DNA from: Nymphaea colorata
Lineage: Eukaryota > Streptophyta > Magnoliopsida > Nymphaeales > Nymphaeaceae
Reading direction: 5' to 3'
Assembly (NCBI RefSeq): GCF_008831285.2
Contig: NC_045145.1
Coordinates: forward strand, 14,028,040-14,092,039
DNA: 64,000 nucleotides
A program made the position numbers and the translations under genes. The first letter of the stretch is position 1; every line of letters starts with the position of its first letter. Shown here piece by piece: positions 51,543 to 62,657 of the stretch. Under the pieces are notes generated by a model that worked only from the letters and a program-made list of their open reading frames with translations, had not been told where the DNA came from and did no database searches.

Positions 51543-51546
<4 letters not shown>

Positions 51547-51574
<28 letters not shown>
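51547..51574. repeat. (GA)14 microsatellite at the duplication edge
   Basis: A pure GA run that starts where similarity between the D and E blocks ends. Confidence 0.9.
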
Positions 51575-51578
<4 letters not shown>

Positions 51579-53389
51579 GGTTAATTTTGATGTTAGTGGA
51601 TTGGTTCCAATCGAACCTCTATCAAATCACATGGGATCTAGATCTCATAATAAAGCAGTCCTGTTCAGATATTGTTTGATTTGTAATGTTTCAAGTCGGA
51701 CCCATATCCATCTTGAGTTTCTGCTACTATCTGCAAATTTTGGGTTCAAAAGATAGGGAAGTAATAGTTATTAATTTGACATGGCTAGACCAGGCTTCTG
51801 TCCTTATCACGACTTTTTTTATTTGGGTTTTCCGATGCACGGTAAACGGCAGCAATAGAAGCTGGATTGATTTGGTTCTGACTCCAATGGAGTCATATTT
51901 CGGGCGTGCTTGGAACTTATCAAAGCTTTATTCTCCTTTATTGGCGAACTTCAACTTTTGTTCAGTTACAGTTGAGAATGAGAAACTAATCCGTAACTTT
52001 TTAGTAGAAATTGTAGCTAGTTGACCGACCAATGGCCCCCAACACAAAGAGACTGTTTTGATGCCCAAAAGGACCTAGCCTTTCAATTGCATGCTGCTAC
52101 CTTCACAGCCAAATCGGATGTCAAAGGATCCAATTTGGATCGGATACCCGACCTAATTATTTAAAAAAAAAATGTATATGAAAAAAATAATATATGTTTA
52201 AGAAATCAGATAATATTCAAATACAGGGAATGACATCCAAATTGGCCGATTCAGTTTTCCATAAACGTCCATTTGGATTCAGATTCAAATTCAAATCCAA
52301 ATAAAAGTAATACATCCAATTGGAAGTTAGCTAGTTAGTAACATATCAAAATGTAGTTCGAAATTGTTTATGTATTTAAAGTTGGATTTGGATTGTAAGT
52401 TTATGAATCGGATTCGGGTAGGTTATAGACTTTTCTTAATTGGTTCAAATCTGAATTTTGATCCGAATACGTAAATAACCAATAAACCGGATGTGGTGAA
52501 AGAAAACATGGGGCATCTCTCATTTGAATACCATCCCATTGACATCCTTGTAGCCAAATGAATGTAATTGACATCTTCAGCCAGCCAGCCAGCCAGAGAG
52601 AAGGTGATGATCGTCTTCCCCTTACCTTGGGCACAAAAGGCACCAAAATTAAGGATTTGAAGTCTAGCGGTAGCGCACCCATACCTGATGGTAGGTTTTT
52701 AGGTAGCTAGGTTTCAAACCGACAGCTTGCCTTACAACTGTGTAACAACACTACGTTAATTGTCTTTTAATTAAAATTATTTACGTTTTTTTACAAACTC
52801 AATCATATAAATGGATACGAAATGCCAAAAGCAGAAAATCTAAAAAGGGAGAGAATACAATATGGAAACGAGATGTTATAGTGGTAATTAATAATAACTC
52901 GACAACATTTTGCTTTTCATTTTAAAGTAGGATTTTTCCTACCGGCACGCTTTCTAATCTTCTGACTCTATCGGTAAGATGCTAGTTTTGGGAAAAGAAA
53001 TTAAAAAACCACCAGATGGGCGCTTGTATTTGAGAAGTGAACGGCGGACTTACATATACATAACATATACATATGCTTGGAACCTCTTACTGGTGGTAGT
53101 GAAATCATTTTTTGGCATTGTAAGTCCATTCTGTTTGGATGATCACAGAAGTTATTAATTGTTTTGCATCCTATGAAAATAGCAAATTGAGTAATTTCTT
53201 GGTTTTGAAATTTCTGATACTCGGCAACTCGTGTATAGGCAAAGGGACCGAACCAGAACGGTCCCGATCTAGACATGCGAACTTCTACGGCATGGGAACG
53301 TCAACCACACTAAAGCGAAACTTTATGGTAGTTAAGATTAAAGTTGAGAGGAGATGTGACGTTATCGCGATAAATTGTTTACTAATGGG
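51575..53389. other. Intergenic, no gene recognised
   Basis: The plus-strand frame at 51686-52024 is the longest, but its sequence does not clearly match a family; its middle (SWIDLVLTP) faintly recalls a LINE endonuclease end. The stretch 52130-52450 is an AT-rich, 'gattcaaattcaaatcc'-type repeat seen in similar style at 10300-10600. Otherwise nothing was seen. Confidence 0.4.
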
Positions 53390-53610
53390 TTTTTTTTTTT
53401 TTTTTTGGTACAAAGGAGCGGTTTAGAACCGCATTAACTAATTATAGCACGAGATCAAGCTACACTAATTAGATCTACATCAATCAATCGATGCAAATGA
53501 CCAGGTGAATTGGTAAGAATAGTCATTCCAAAAGATCTTTGAACAGCCCATGAGGCAAGAAAATTCGCATACATATTAGTTTCTCTGTACGTATGACATA
53601 AGACACACTC

Positions 53611-56600
53611 TCAATTACGTCTCAGCAACTCTTGACACTGTTTCACTATCTGGAATAAAGGATCACGAGGTTGCAGGTCCTTTAGAACTTTGTTCACAGC
53701 TAACAAGGAATCTGATTCAACAATAGCTTTACAAAAGCCACGCTCCCAAGCCAATTTCAAACCATGAAAAATAGCAATAAGTTCAGCCTTAGTTATATGA
53801 CCATAACCCGCATGACAAGTGAAGCTAAATAACCATTCTCCATTATCATTGCGAAATAAACCACTAGCCGCTAAGTCTCCTGGATTTGTTCTAGCAACCG
53901 CATCAACATTTAACTTAACAAAACCCAAGGGAGGTGACATCCATGCAATGAACGTTTGAACTTTTCTTTAGGATAATCGAAATTGGGCCATATGGTTTCT
54001 GAACTCCCCAATAAAAGCAGCTATGTGAAATAAAACATCATCAGGCCAAGAAAAACTTTCTTCCAATACAACTCGATTTCGCCACTACCAAATATGTCAA
54101 CAAGCGAAGCAAAAGAAAATAGACCAAAGAATCATATTGTTAACCAAAAAGCGATGCCTAGAAATATTATTCTTCAGCCAAACATCCAAAGTAACTGTAT
54201 TAAACTCCAACAATTGGAATCATATTGTTAACCAAAAAGCGATGCCTAGAAATATTATTCCTCAGCCAAACCTCCAAAATAGCTGTATTAAACTCCAACA
54301 ATTTAGCCTCATGAAGATAACCAGCCCATATAACTTGAGAAGAACTACAATCTCGAAGGACATGCAAAGTATTTTCCTCAAGAGCACCACACTGAGGACA
54401 AACTGCAGTAGCCAAAATATTCCGATGTACACAAGCAGATCTAGTAAGAAGATGATTATGAAATAATAACCAAATAAAGAACTTAACCTGAGGGGGAATA
54501 TCTAGTTTCCACAGTTTAGACCAGATGCCATGTTTGTGAACACCAACAGTAAGCAATCTATAAGCATAAGAAACAGAGAAGTTGCCATCAGTTGAAGCTT
54601 GCCAAAAATTTTTATCGTGCTCATCCTGTTGAAGTTGCACAAATGAAAATTGTTTCCTAATATCAGTCGGCAAAAATGTTAACAACTGTTCACTCCAATT
54701 GTTATTACAAACATAGTCCTTAACATGTTTAACATTACAACACTAAAAGAAGGACTTATCCCCCAACCATTTATCTTTCCAAAACAAGGTTGTTGATCCA
54801 TCACCTACAATTCAAGCACAACCTTGAGAAATAAGAGATTTGGTTGAGATTATACTCCGTCAAATGTGAGAAGCATTATGTGGTATACGAGCTTGAAGAA
54901 AAGAACATTGTTTCAAATACTTGGATCGCAAAACTCGAGCCCATAGACCTTCATCCCCATCTTCCAATTGCCACCATAGCTTGACAAGCAAAGCTTTGTT
55001 CATATTAGCAGACTTACAAATACCAAGCCCTCCTTTATCTTTTGCACGACACACAATGTCCCAATTAAGCAAATGAACTTTTTTTTTCTCTGCCGTTGAT
55101 CCCCAAAGAAAATCTCTATTCAAAGTATCAATTTTGTTAGTAACCGAAACTGGCAATTTAGTAGTTTACATAGTATAAACTACAATGGAACTAGTCACAA
55201 ATTGTACTAAGGTGGCACGGCCAGCTAAAGAGAGTCGGGAAGCCTTCCAAAAAGACAATCGCTTGCGAACCTTATCAAGAAGTTGAGAATAAGTATTTCT
55301 ACTAACACGATTGATATGTAGTGGCACCCTTAAATAATGGCCAAGATCAGTGCAGTGATGCATACTGGAGCTCTCTTGAATACTTTGAACAACATCTTCA
55401 TGAATATTAGGGGAAGTATAAAATAGAGATTTAGATAAATTCACATTCTGCCGAGAAAATGAGCAAAATTTATTAAGACAGTCCATCATAGTCTTACACT
55501 GCTCCACTGTAGCCTCACCCATAAAAATCAAATCATCAGCAACGAAAATATATGACAAACAAGGAAAATATGGCACAAACAAGGACCACTTCGAGACAGA
55601 GAAATAGGTTTCCAAGCACCATCACAAGTCGAAGTAACAAAAATATCAAAAAGTTTTTGTAAACATAATACAAAAAAGATAAGGTGAAAGAGCGTCACCC
55701 TGTCTTAATCCTCTAGAAGGTTTAAAATAACTAGTCAATTCCTCATTCCAAAGAACATTCATCTCAGTGGAAGTAACACAAAACATGATCAAAGATACCA
55801 TCTCAAATGACAAACCAATATCCATAACAACCGAACGGAGAAAGTCCCAATCCACCCGATCATATGCCTTTTCCAAATCAATTTTTGGTATCATACCACC
55901 GGATTTGCTTTTCTTATGTCGAAGAGAATGAAGAGTCTCTTGAACCACAATAATATTGTCAGAAGTTCCTCTTACTGGAATAAAACTACTCTGAGTTGGA
56001 GAAATTAAATTCCCTAAGGTCGAAGCCTAATAACAATCAATTTAGAAAGTAGCTTAACAATAACATTACATGGAGATATAGGCCGAAATTGAGAAACTGA
56101 TTTCGGGATTTCAACTTTAGGAATGAGAACAATCAAAATTTGGCATAAAATAGCATCAAATTTGCCAGTTAAGAAAGCATCTTGAACAAATTTGCAAATA
56201 GAGGATTTAACTACTTCCCAATTAGCAATGTAGAATCCAGCATGAAAACCATCAGGTCCAGGTGCCTTAAAAGGGGCCATAGATTTTAAAGTCTTAAAAA
56301 TCTCTTATTCCTGTGGAACATGGGACAAATTAAACACATGTTGATCCCCCAGTGGTACACTAGTTTTTGGACAATTAGATTCAAAACTATTATCAACAGG
56401 TTCTGCAGAATATACTTTATGAAAGTAAGAAATAACCAATTGCTTGATAAGGTCAAGATCCAAAATCCAATCACCATGTTCTTCTTTTAAGGACAAAATT
56501 CTATTTCTATTACTCCGAATAATTGTAGTGGTGTGAAAAAACTTTGTATTTCGATCACTAAATTGCACCCAATTCGAATGAGACTTCTGAAACCACATCA

Positions 56601-57612
56601 TCTCCTCTTGTGCCAAAGTAGTATTATATTCTGTAGATAATGGTTTTTCTAAGTTATATAGAAAATGATGAGGCCTAGTTTCCAAGGCTTGTTGAACACC
56701 ACCAAGCCTAGCTAATAAATGTTGTTTCCTTTGAAAGATATTACAAAAAATAGTATGATTCCATGGTTTGAAAGTGGATTGAAGCGAGGTTAGCAAATCA
56801 TGCAAAGACAAATCATCCTTCCAAGACGAATGTAAAACCATGTCAAAATCAGAATGGTATCGCCAAACCATCTCAAAATGAAACGGACGAACAACATGAT
56901 TAATAAGCATAACTGGCTTTAAAGAAACAAGAACATGACAATGGTCACTATGAGCACGAAGAAGATTCAGAACAGAAGCATCAGAAAAACAATGTCGCCA
57001 CTCCCAATTGCACAAGGCCCTATCAAGTTTCTTAATTAAGAACGGTGGTTCTTGGTTATTGGTCCAAGTAAACCGACAACCTCCTGCATCAAGTGAAATT
57101 AATTGTCGTTGGTCAATGACATCATGAAATTGTTGCATTCTACGCACAGACTCTACTGCATCTCCTTGTTTCTCATTAGCAAACAAAATTTGATTAAAAT
57201 CCCCTAGTAAAAGCCACGGCATATTGTCAAAAGCTGAATAAGTATAAAGATAATTCCGAAACAATTCCCTAATAGAATGAGTAGGACTAGCATAAACAGT
57301 TGTGAGCACCCACTGGAAACCTTTCCCATCAGTAATAATAAGAGAAATAAATTGGTCATCCTTATCAACAACACGAATATGTCCAGTAGAAAATTTCCAC
57401 ATAACCCAAATGCCTCCTGAAAAACCTCTAGCATCAACTTTAGTGTGCCCATCAAAACTGAACCTACGAATAGTGTCATCCGCCTTAGTAGCACTGACTC
57501 GTGGCTCAACTATAATCATGACCTCAATCTGATGGATGCGAGTCAATTCCTTAGCATTACGATGAAATGCAGGATTTGCTGCACCCCTACAATTCCAAAA
57601 GAGCACAAACAT
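53611..57612 (-). pseudogene. LINE ORF2: endonuclease, reverse transcriptase, RNase H (broken)
   Basis: Starts MFVLFWNCRG at 57612. The AP-endonuclease part (to about 56900) keeps the NCRG, IVEPRV, GDFNQIL and SDHCHVLVS motifs. A TAA stop at 56305-56307 interrupts the frame, which resumes eight codons later. The RT part keeps FKAPGPDGF, a FRPIS block, KAYDRVDWDFL and GLRQGDALSPYLF. The catalytic box reads VADD rather than the usual F/YADD. Frameshifts occur near 56013, 55645 and 55160. A zf-RVT-type region with CPQCGALEENTLHVLRDC follows (54200-54685). The final RNase H domain (53611-53940) keeps its acidic residues in NVDA, KAELIAI and ESDS. An 88-base tandem duplication (54130-54305) disrupts the linker before RNase H. 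Confidence 0.9.
54130..54305. repeat. 88-base tandem duplication inside LINE ORF2
   Basis: Two adjacent copies, 54130-54217 and 54218-54305, starting at 'aatcatattgttaacc' and differing at a handful of positions. It arose after or during insertion of the LINE and breaks the reading frame ahead of the RNase H domain. Confidence 0.9.
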
Positions 57613-57647
57613 TGAAGAGAATAAGATAATTTTTATTTTTTTTCTCT

Positions 57648-59357
57648 CTACTCTTGCATTAAGGCAAGAGAAACATCAGCAATGCCACTCTTCTCTCCAT
57701 CATTAGAACGAACCAAATGTTGATCATGTAAAGTAGTACACAAGTTATCAATAGTCACCCCACCACATTGATCCGAAGGAGGACTGGGAGGAGGAAGTAA
57801 TGCAGGATCCGTTTCGGTTAGCATCGGAACATGTTTGACAACATCCGATGAAAGATTTGAGCTCACTAACTTAGGAAGAGAACCACAATGGGAGGAGGAA
57901 GACACTAAATGCAAAGGTGAAACTGAAATATTAGGGCCAATGGAAGAGTCTAAATGTTGTTGGTCAAACACACGAGGCTTAGACGGACCAGCTTTAAAAG
58001 AAAAACTGGGTGAAGGGCCTTGCATATTTGTAAATCCATCAAAGTTGGCTTTGCTCTTAAGTGTAACAGTACCTGTAGTAGAGTTGGTTAAATTAACAGA
58101 AACCCCTTTTCTAGTGTGCAATTTAGTACCAACTTCATTTCTTGGACGCCCCTCCTTTATCACCACAGGATTCGCACCAATATTAAATCCTCCTATTTTT
58201 TCGGCTGAAAAAGTAGCTGAAATATCCTCTCCATCCACAAGTTTGGCAGTATTGAAAGATGAAAATCTATTGCCAGTATCACGCATAGAATTACTACGGG
58301 ACTTTAGCTTGCCTTTGTAAGCATTATCATTGACGGGTTTGCGAGATTTACGTTGGACCAACATCCAAGGTCCAAAGGAGGACGCAACAGATTGGGAGGA
58401 GGCAACAGCTCCAGGAGCCATAGTTCCCCACGAACCTTCCTTGTCCTACATGATAATCATGGAACAATCTTCCTTCTTATGGCCAAAACGTCCACAATAA
58501 AAACATATAAGCTGGAGACCTTCATATTTCACCCTTTGACGGAACTTACCCAGCCAAAGAGAAGGACGTAAAGGTTCGGACAAATCCAATTCGACACAAA
58601 CTCTAGCAAAACTACCCCTCATAACATTTGCGGTAGTGTCGTCCAAATGAACAACCCGACCGACCTTTGCTGCTATACGCCTTAAAGCCACAGAGTGATA
58701 ATATTCCAACGGTAATTCTGGAAATGGTATCCAAGCAATCAAATTGGCAATCTTGTCAGAACTTGAAGAAAAATTAGAGGTCCATTGTCGCACAGTAAGA
58801 TAGTGCCCACCAATAACCCAAGGACCACCATCAAGAACTTGCTTGTAATCCTCCATCTTTTCAAATTTAATCAAGAAATAATCAATGCCCAAATCAACTA
58901 TTCTATAATTGCCTTGTAATACCCATAATTGTTTAATCAGAGAAGGGAGAGCTTTATAACCCAAAACCTTTCCCAAAAGTTTAATGATAAGAGCATTACG
59001 CCAAGGCTGCCTCATTGCACGTTTTTTCTCAGCGAAAAAGGAAACACAGTCGTCTTGTTCCAGTGTTTCCTCCGTATCAGACACTGTTTCATCAATCAAG
59101 AAATCATCACTTGACTCATATTTCCAATCCGTCCAAGTTGGACGATTGGGAGTAGCACCTGTAAGACGATCTTTATAAGAAGGAATTCTTTCTTGCATGG
59201 AGGGAGCAGGGGCGAACATCGCTCCATCAGCACTTACCGCAGCCACATCAGATGAACCATCGCCAATATCAGATGTCGGCCGAGCACGTTTATATTTCTT
59301 CTTAGTTCTCTTGAGAACTTCGTCCCCTAGGGTAGGAGCATCGGGAGAATTTTCCAT
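57648..59357 (-). pseudogene. LINE ORF1 (DUF4283 and zinc knuckle) with one stop codon
   Basis: The nucleic-acid-binding protein of the element. ATG at 59357 (MENSPDAP). The DUF4283 region lies in the middle (about 59000-58560), with phrases GGPWVIGGHYLTVRQW and WIPFPELPLEYY. A zinc knuckle CFYCGRFGHKKEDC is at about 58465-58510. A single in-frame TAG at 58446-58448 follows directly after the knuckle. The same frame then continues to 57648 with FGPWMLVQRKSRKP and a Ser-rich tail, as in intact relatives. Without that stop the product would be about 570 residues. The distance to ORF2 is about 35 bases. Confidence 0.88.
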
Positions 59358-59500
59358 CGTCAAATTAAATGATGAGAGGAAGAGAGAGGTACCTTATCGC
59401 ACGTTTCAACTGATCTTGATGACTCCTTCGTCGTCTTTCCTTTCCGCCTTCCCCCCAATTCCTTGCTTTTCTTTTTTTTTCTTTTCCATGAATTGAGGAA

Positions 59501-61690
59501 TATTTGCCGTCTCAAATATAGCCTTGCCATGCACTGTGAAGTGTGTGATTGGGACTCAAAATTTCAGCAAAGTTTTTATGGTGAAACAAACATGGGACAT
59601 TAAGTGTTTTTGCTTAGACCTGGCATTTTTGTTTCCACATAAACAAGTGGAACATTTGAGAGTGAAAAAGACATGGTCATTCGAGTTCCACCTAAACATG
59701 TCATGTGCGACAAACGTTTCATGTCATCACACGAGATGTGACAGTTGGAACCTAAAACTTTTGTTCCATTTGCCAACTACCCAATACTAAATGTCTGGTG
59801 TTTTAATGCCAGGCATTTTAATACCACTTATTCAAACATGGCCCTAATATCTGGGTCGGACTTACAAATAAAAAAAACAATGGTTAATTTCAGCATATAG
59901 ATTTCTTCCAATCTTATTGAAAAATGAATAATTGCAACACAATTTAAAAGTTTTAATAAATAAAAAATACTTGATACTGTAAAGTTCATATATATTGGCC
60001 CGAATCATTTCAATTTGTAGCAGATGCGATACGCGCATTGTATCGGCCTGCCAGCACAGCCGATAGAAGACCGATACTGGCGTTGATAACGTAACTAATT
60101 AAGTGTCACTGGAATGCAGAAAAAGAATAAAAAACCCTTCTCTGTCATATATATTTACCTTGCTGCAAGAATCAAAATTAAGGGTGTAAATTAACTGAGA
60201 CATCCTCGCAAGTCTTAGTCCCTTCTAGCTTTTTCCATCCCTTTAGTTACCGCATAATTGTGACACCCATTTCGTTGCACTGTCCAAATCAAGAAGAAAT
60301 TAAAGTGAGGGAAACAAATCAAATATAAAGGATAATTAATATTACCAACGACCTCATAGGTTGCCACCTAACTATCGGTCCTGTCTTTCTGCTGTCCATG
60401 GGAGCTTCAAAATGGTCTCTTCAAGCTTAATTTCCTCAACTACGCTTGTTTAATTAATGGCTACACAAAAAAAACAAACATGCTCAAGGTGTATTCCAGT
60501 ATACTCTTCGTTTCATGTTTTTAATATATATAAACAAAAGAGGTGTGATCTACAAGATGCATGCCAGTCATAGCAAGGGTGGAAGCCAAAAAAAAATTTC
60601 GATGAGCAACTAAACACATGGTTGACAACTTTTTAATTGATGATGGAGCAGTGAATTAGTCTCGTGGGGCTATCCCATATAATTGGACCCAAGTTTATTC
60701 AAATTGCAATACTGAATTAAGATTTCACAGACCGGACTCTGTGGAGCATATAGTCACAGGGTTCCAATTTCCAAATGGTAGGCAGTGGATCAGAAGTTCA
60801 CGAACTTGGTCACGTTTCATGAGGCACCCCCAAACGAGGGCCTTGTGATCAAGGATTTGTGTCGACTATGACAAGTTAACAGCCACAGGCGTCGCTAATT
60901 CTTCTCTAGTAGTGGTTGGCAATTATGTGAGATTCGTTTTGCAATGGCAATTAAATTAGTTTCCATGGAGTACGTCTCTTGAGACAGAAAGACATTTCTA
61001 TTCACTGAATGGCGGGTTTTACTCGTTCCACTATCAATAGCATCAGGGAAAAAAGAAACAGAATTGTAGTTTGGTAGCATCAATCTCGCGTTATACAACT
61101 AACTAAACTTTAATGATATTGTATTGAATTGATGTATGAACCTAGCGTATGTTAGGAACGTGTTGCCTGTCTCTCTTGCTTTTTAATTCAAGACATTGGC
61201 ACGTATAGAGTGGTTGAAATGTCTATGAGGATGGTTGGTAGGCGAAGAGGACTTTCAGGAACAAAGGGAATCCTATGGCTGGTAAAATAATTCGAATTTG
61301 GGTCTGAGGTACATAAAATCCGAATCCATGTAGTCCTCAGGTTGATAAACTTCCTTCTTTGCTTAAGGAAATGTTTCAGATCAATATGCCAGCTTCAAGT
61401 CCTTCTGCTTTAAGTTGTTTAAGGCTTCTCCCGTCATTGTCGCCTCTCATTTTCTTTCTTTCCTGGTAAATACATCATGTCACTTCCTCATCATCTTCAG
61501 GTCAAACTATGTATTACAAAAAACCAATTAGACCATACCGGCTTCCTGGCAGACATCTCTCTCTCTCATGATTGCTGACAACCCTTGTTATTAATTAGGT
61601 GAGCATTGAGTCTAGCGCAAGCTATCCTCCTCTTGTTTTTATCATTGAAAAAAAGAAGAAAATTAAAGAGAGATCAATGGCTGGTTTCTC
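59501..61690. other. Intergenic and promoter region of the phytocyanin gene
   Basis: No gene was recognised. AT-rich; the last few hundred bases should hold the promoter of the phytocyanin gene. Confidence 0.5.
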
Positions 61691-61698
61691 TATAAAAT
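61691..61698 (+). promoter_or_regulatory. TATA box of the phytocyanin gene
   Basis: TATAAAAT, 75 bases before the start codon, at a fitting distance for a short leader. It is directly followed by a run of 20 C (61699-61718), so initiation would fall in or just after the C run. Confidence 0.7.
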
Positions 61699-61718
61699 CC
61701 CCCCCCCCCCCCCCCCCC
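61699..61718 (+). repeat. Poly-C run (20 bases) in the core promoter
   Basis: Uninterrupted C run between the TATA box and the CT-rich leader of the phytocyanin gene. Confidence 0.9.
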
Positions 61719-61773
61719 ACTCTCCAAACAGCCCAGTCACCAAACTTCTCTCTTTCTCTATCTCCGTGAAAAA

Positions 61774-62657
61774 ATGGCGATGGCATACACCACCATAGCC
61801 GCCATCGCTTTGTGTGCATTCATCTGCCTCCTCATTCCGATCTCTGCAAAGGACTACACGGTTGGTGATAAGAGTGGGTGGGGTCAGGGATTCGACTACT
61901 CTCAGTGGACTCAAGGCAAAACCTTCGTCGTTGGCGACAGCCTAGGTTACTCTCTCTCTCTCTCTCTCTCTCGTAGTTTTGATCTATGAAAGATAGGCGT
62001 CTCCTATACGGCTCGTTCAGGTGCAACATGAATGAAAGACGTCCATATGAAAGACATATATGATCATGAACATAAGCAGCATTAAAATCATTATTTGGGC
62101 AGTTAACATATGCATGATCCAGCCCTCTCAACATACACGAACCTTAAAGTCGAAAATTCGAGGCAAAGTGCATGGCCGCTCAATAAAAATTTCCTCTCTT
62201 TTATCCGACTTCCTTTCTTCTTTTTGGATGAACACTTGTACCAACTAAACTGGCTCTAGTGATCTATACTTCTTCTTCTGATTTCCTATACTACATGGCA
62301 GTTTTCAACTATGACAGCGGCCTGCATACTCTGTATGAGGTATCTTCCGCGGACTACAACGGCTGCTCCTCGAATAATTTTGTAAATACGGATACCAACA
62401 GCGGCGCCACCACAATCCTTTTGAAAACCGCCGGCACTCACTACTTCATCTGCGGCACGCCCAGCCACTGCATGAGCGGAATGAGAATGTCGGTAAGTGT
62501 TTCTGCAGCGGGCTCTCCCACCACACCCTCGTCGTCCACCACCACCCCCTCCACCACGAGCACGACTACGAGCACCAGCGGATCCTCCGGCAACTCTCTT
62601 CAAGCCCCGGTCATCGGAGGAGCCATCGTCGCTGCTGCTGTGGCCCTTTTCGCATGA
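61774..62657 (+). CDS. Phytocyanin (uclacyanin-like blue copper protein), GPI-anchored
   Basis: A small secreted copper protein of the plastocyanin-like family, expected at the outer face of the plasma membrane. Exons 61774-61945 and 62302-62657, GT-AG join in phase 1, 175 aa. The signal peptide is about 1-25 (cut before KDYTVGD). The cupredoxin domain spans about 26-124. Copper ligands are His66 (GLHTLYEV), Cys108, His113 and Met118, in the spacing C-X4-H-X4-M; the Cys79-Cys114 pair gives the family disulfide. Met as the fourth ligand fits uclacyanins/plantacyanins rather than stellacyanins (Gln). A Ser/Thr/Pro-rich stretch (about 125-157) and a hydrophobic C-terminal tail indicate O-glycosylation and a GPI anchor. 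The single intron sits at the usual phytocyanin place. A CT repeat starts just inside the intron. No link to the MATE cluster is apparent. Confidence 0.95.
61951..61972 (+). repeat. (TC)11 microsatellite at the 5' splice site of the phytocyanin gene
   Basis: A TC run begins five bases inside the only intron. Confidence 0.95.

Larger units (their letters stand above)
46096..51544. repeat. Segmental duplication carrying MATE gene E (partner 32932-38008)
   Basis: Same orientation as the D block. Exons, most introns and both flanks align. The main differences are an insertion of about 600 bases in intron 1 (about 49650-50255) and changed microsatellite lengths. Confidence 0.9.
53390..59500 (-). 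mobile_element. L1-type LINE with RNase H domain, near full length, inactivated
   Basis: A non-LTR retrotransposon on the minus strand. The 3' end is marked by a poly(A) tail (T run at about 53391-53407 on the plus strand). The 5' end is estimated just upstream of ORF1, about 59400-59500. Order: ORF1 (DUF4283 plus zinc knuckle), then ORF2 (endonuclease, RT, zf-RVT-type region, RNase H of the RVT_3 type). Both frames carry only a few nonsense or frameshift changes, so the insertion is fairly young compared with the LINE relics near genes D and E. A target-site duplication could not be settled by eye. Confidence 0.9.

Noticed and set aside
51686..52024. 112-codon plus-strand frame
   Set aside because: No convincing family motifs; only a faint LINE endonuclease-like phrase, too weak for a call.
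62286..62603. Gly/Arg-rich minus-strand frame
   Set aside because: Antisense of the Ser/Thr-rich tail of the phytocyanin.
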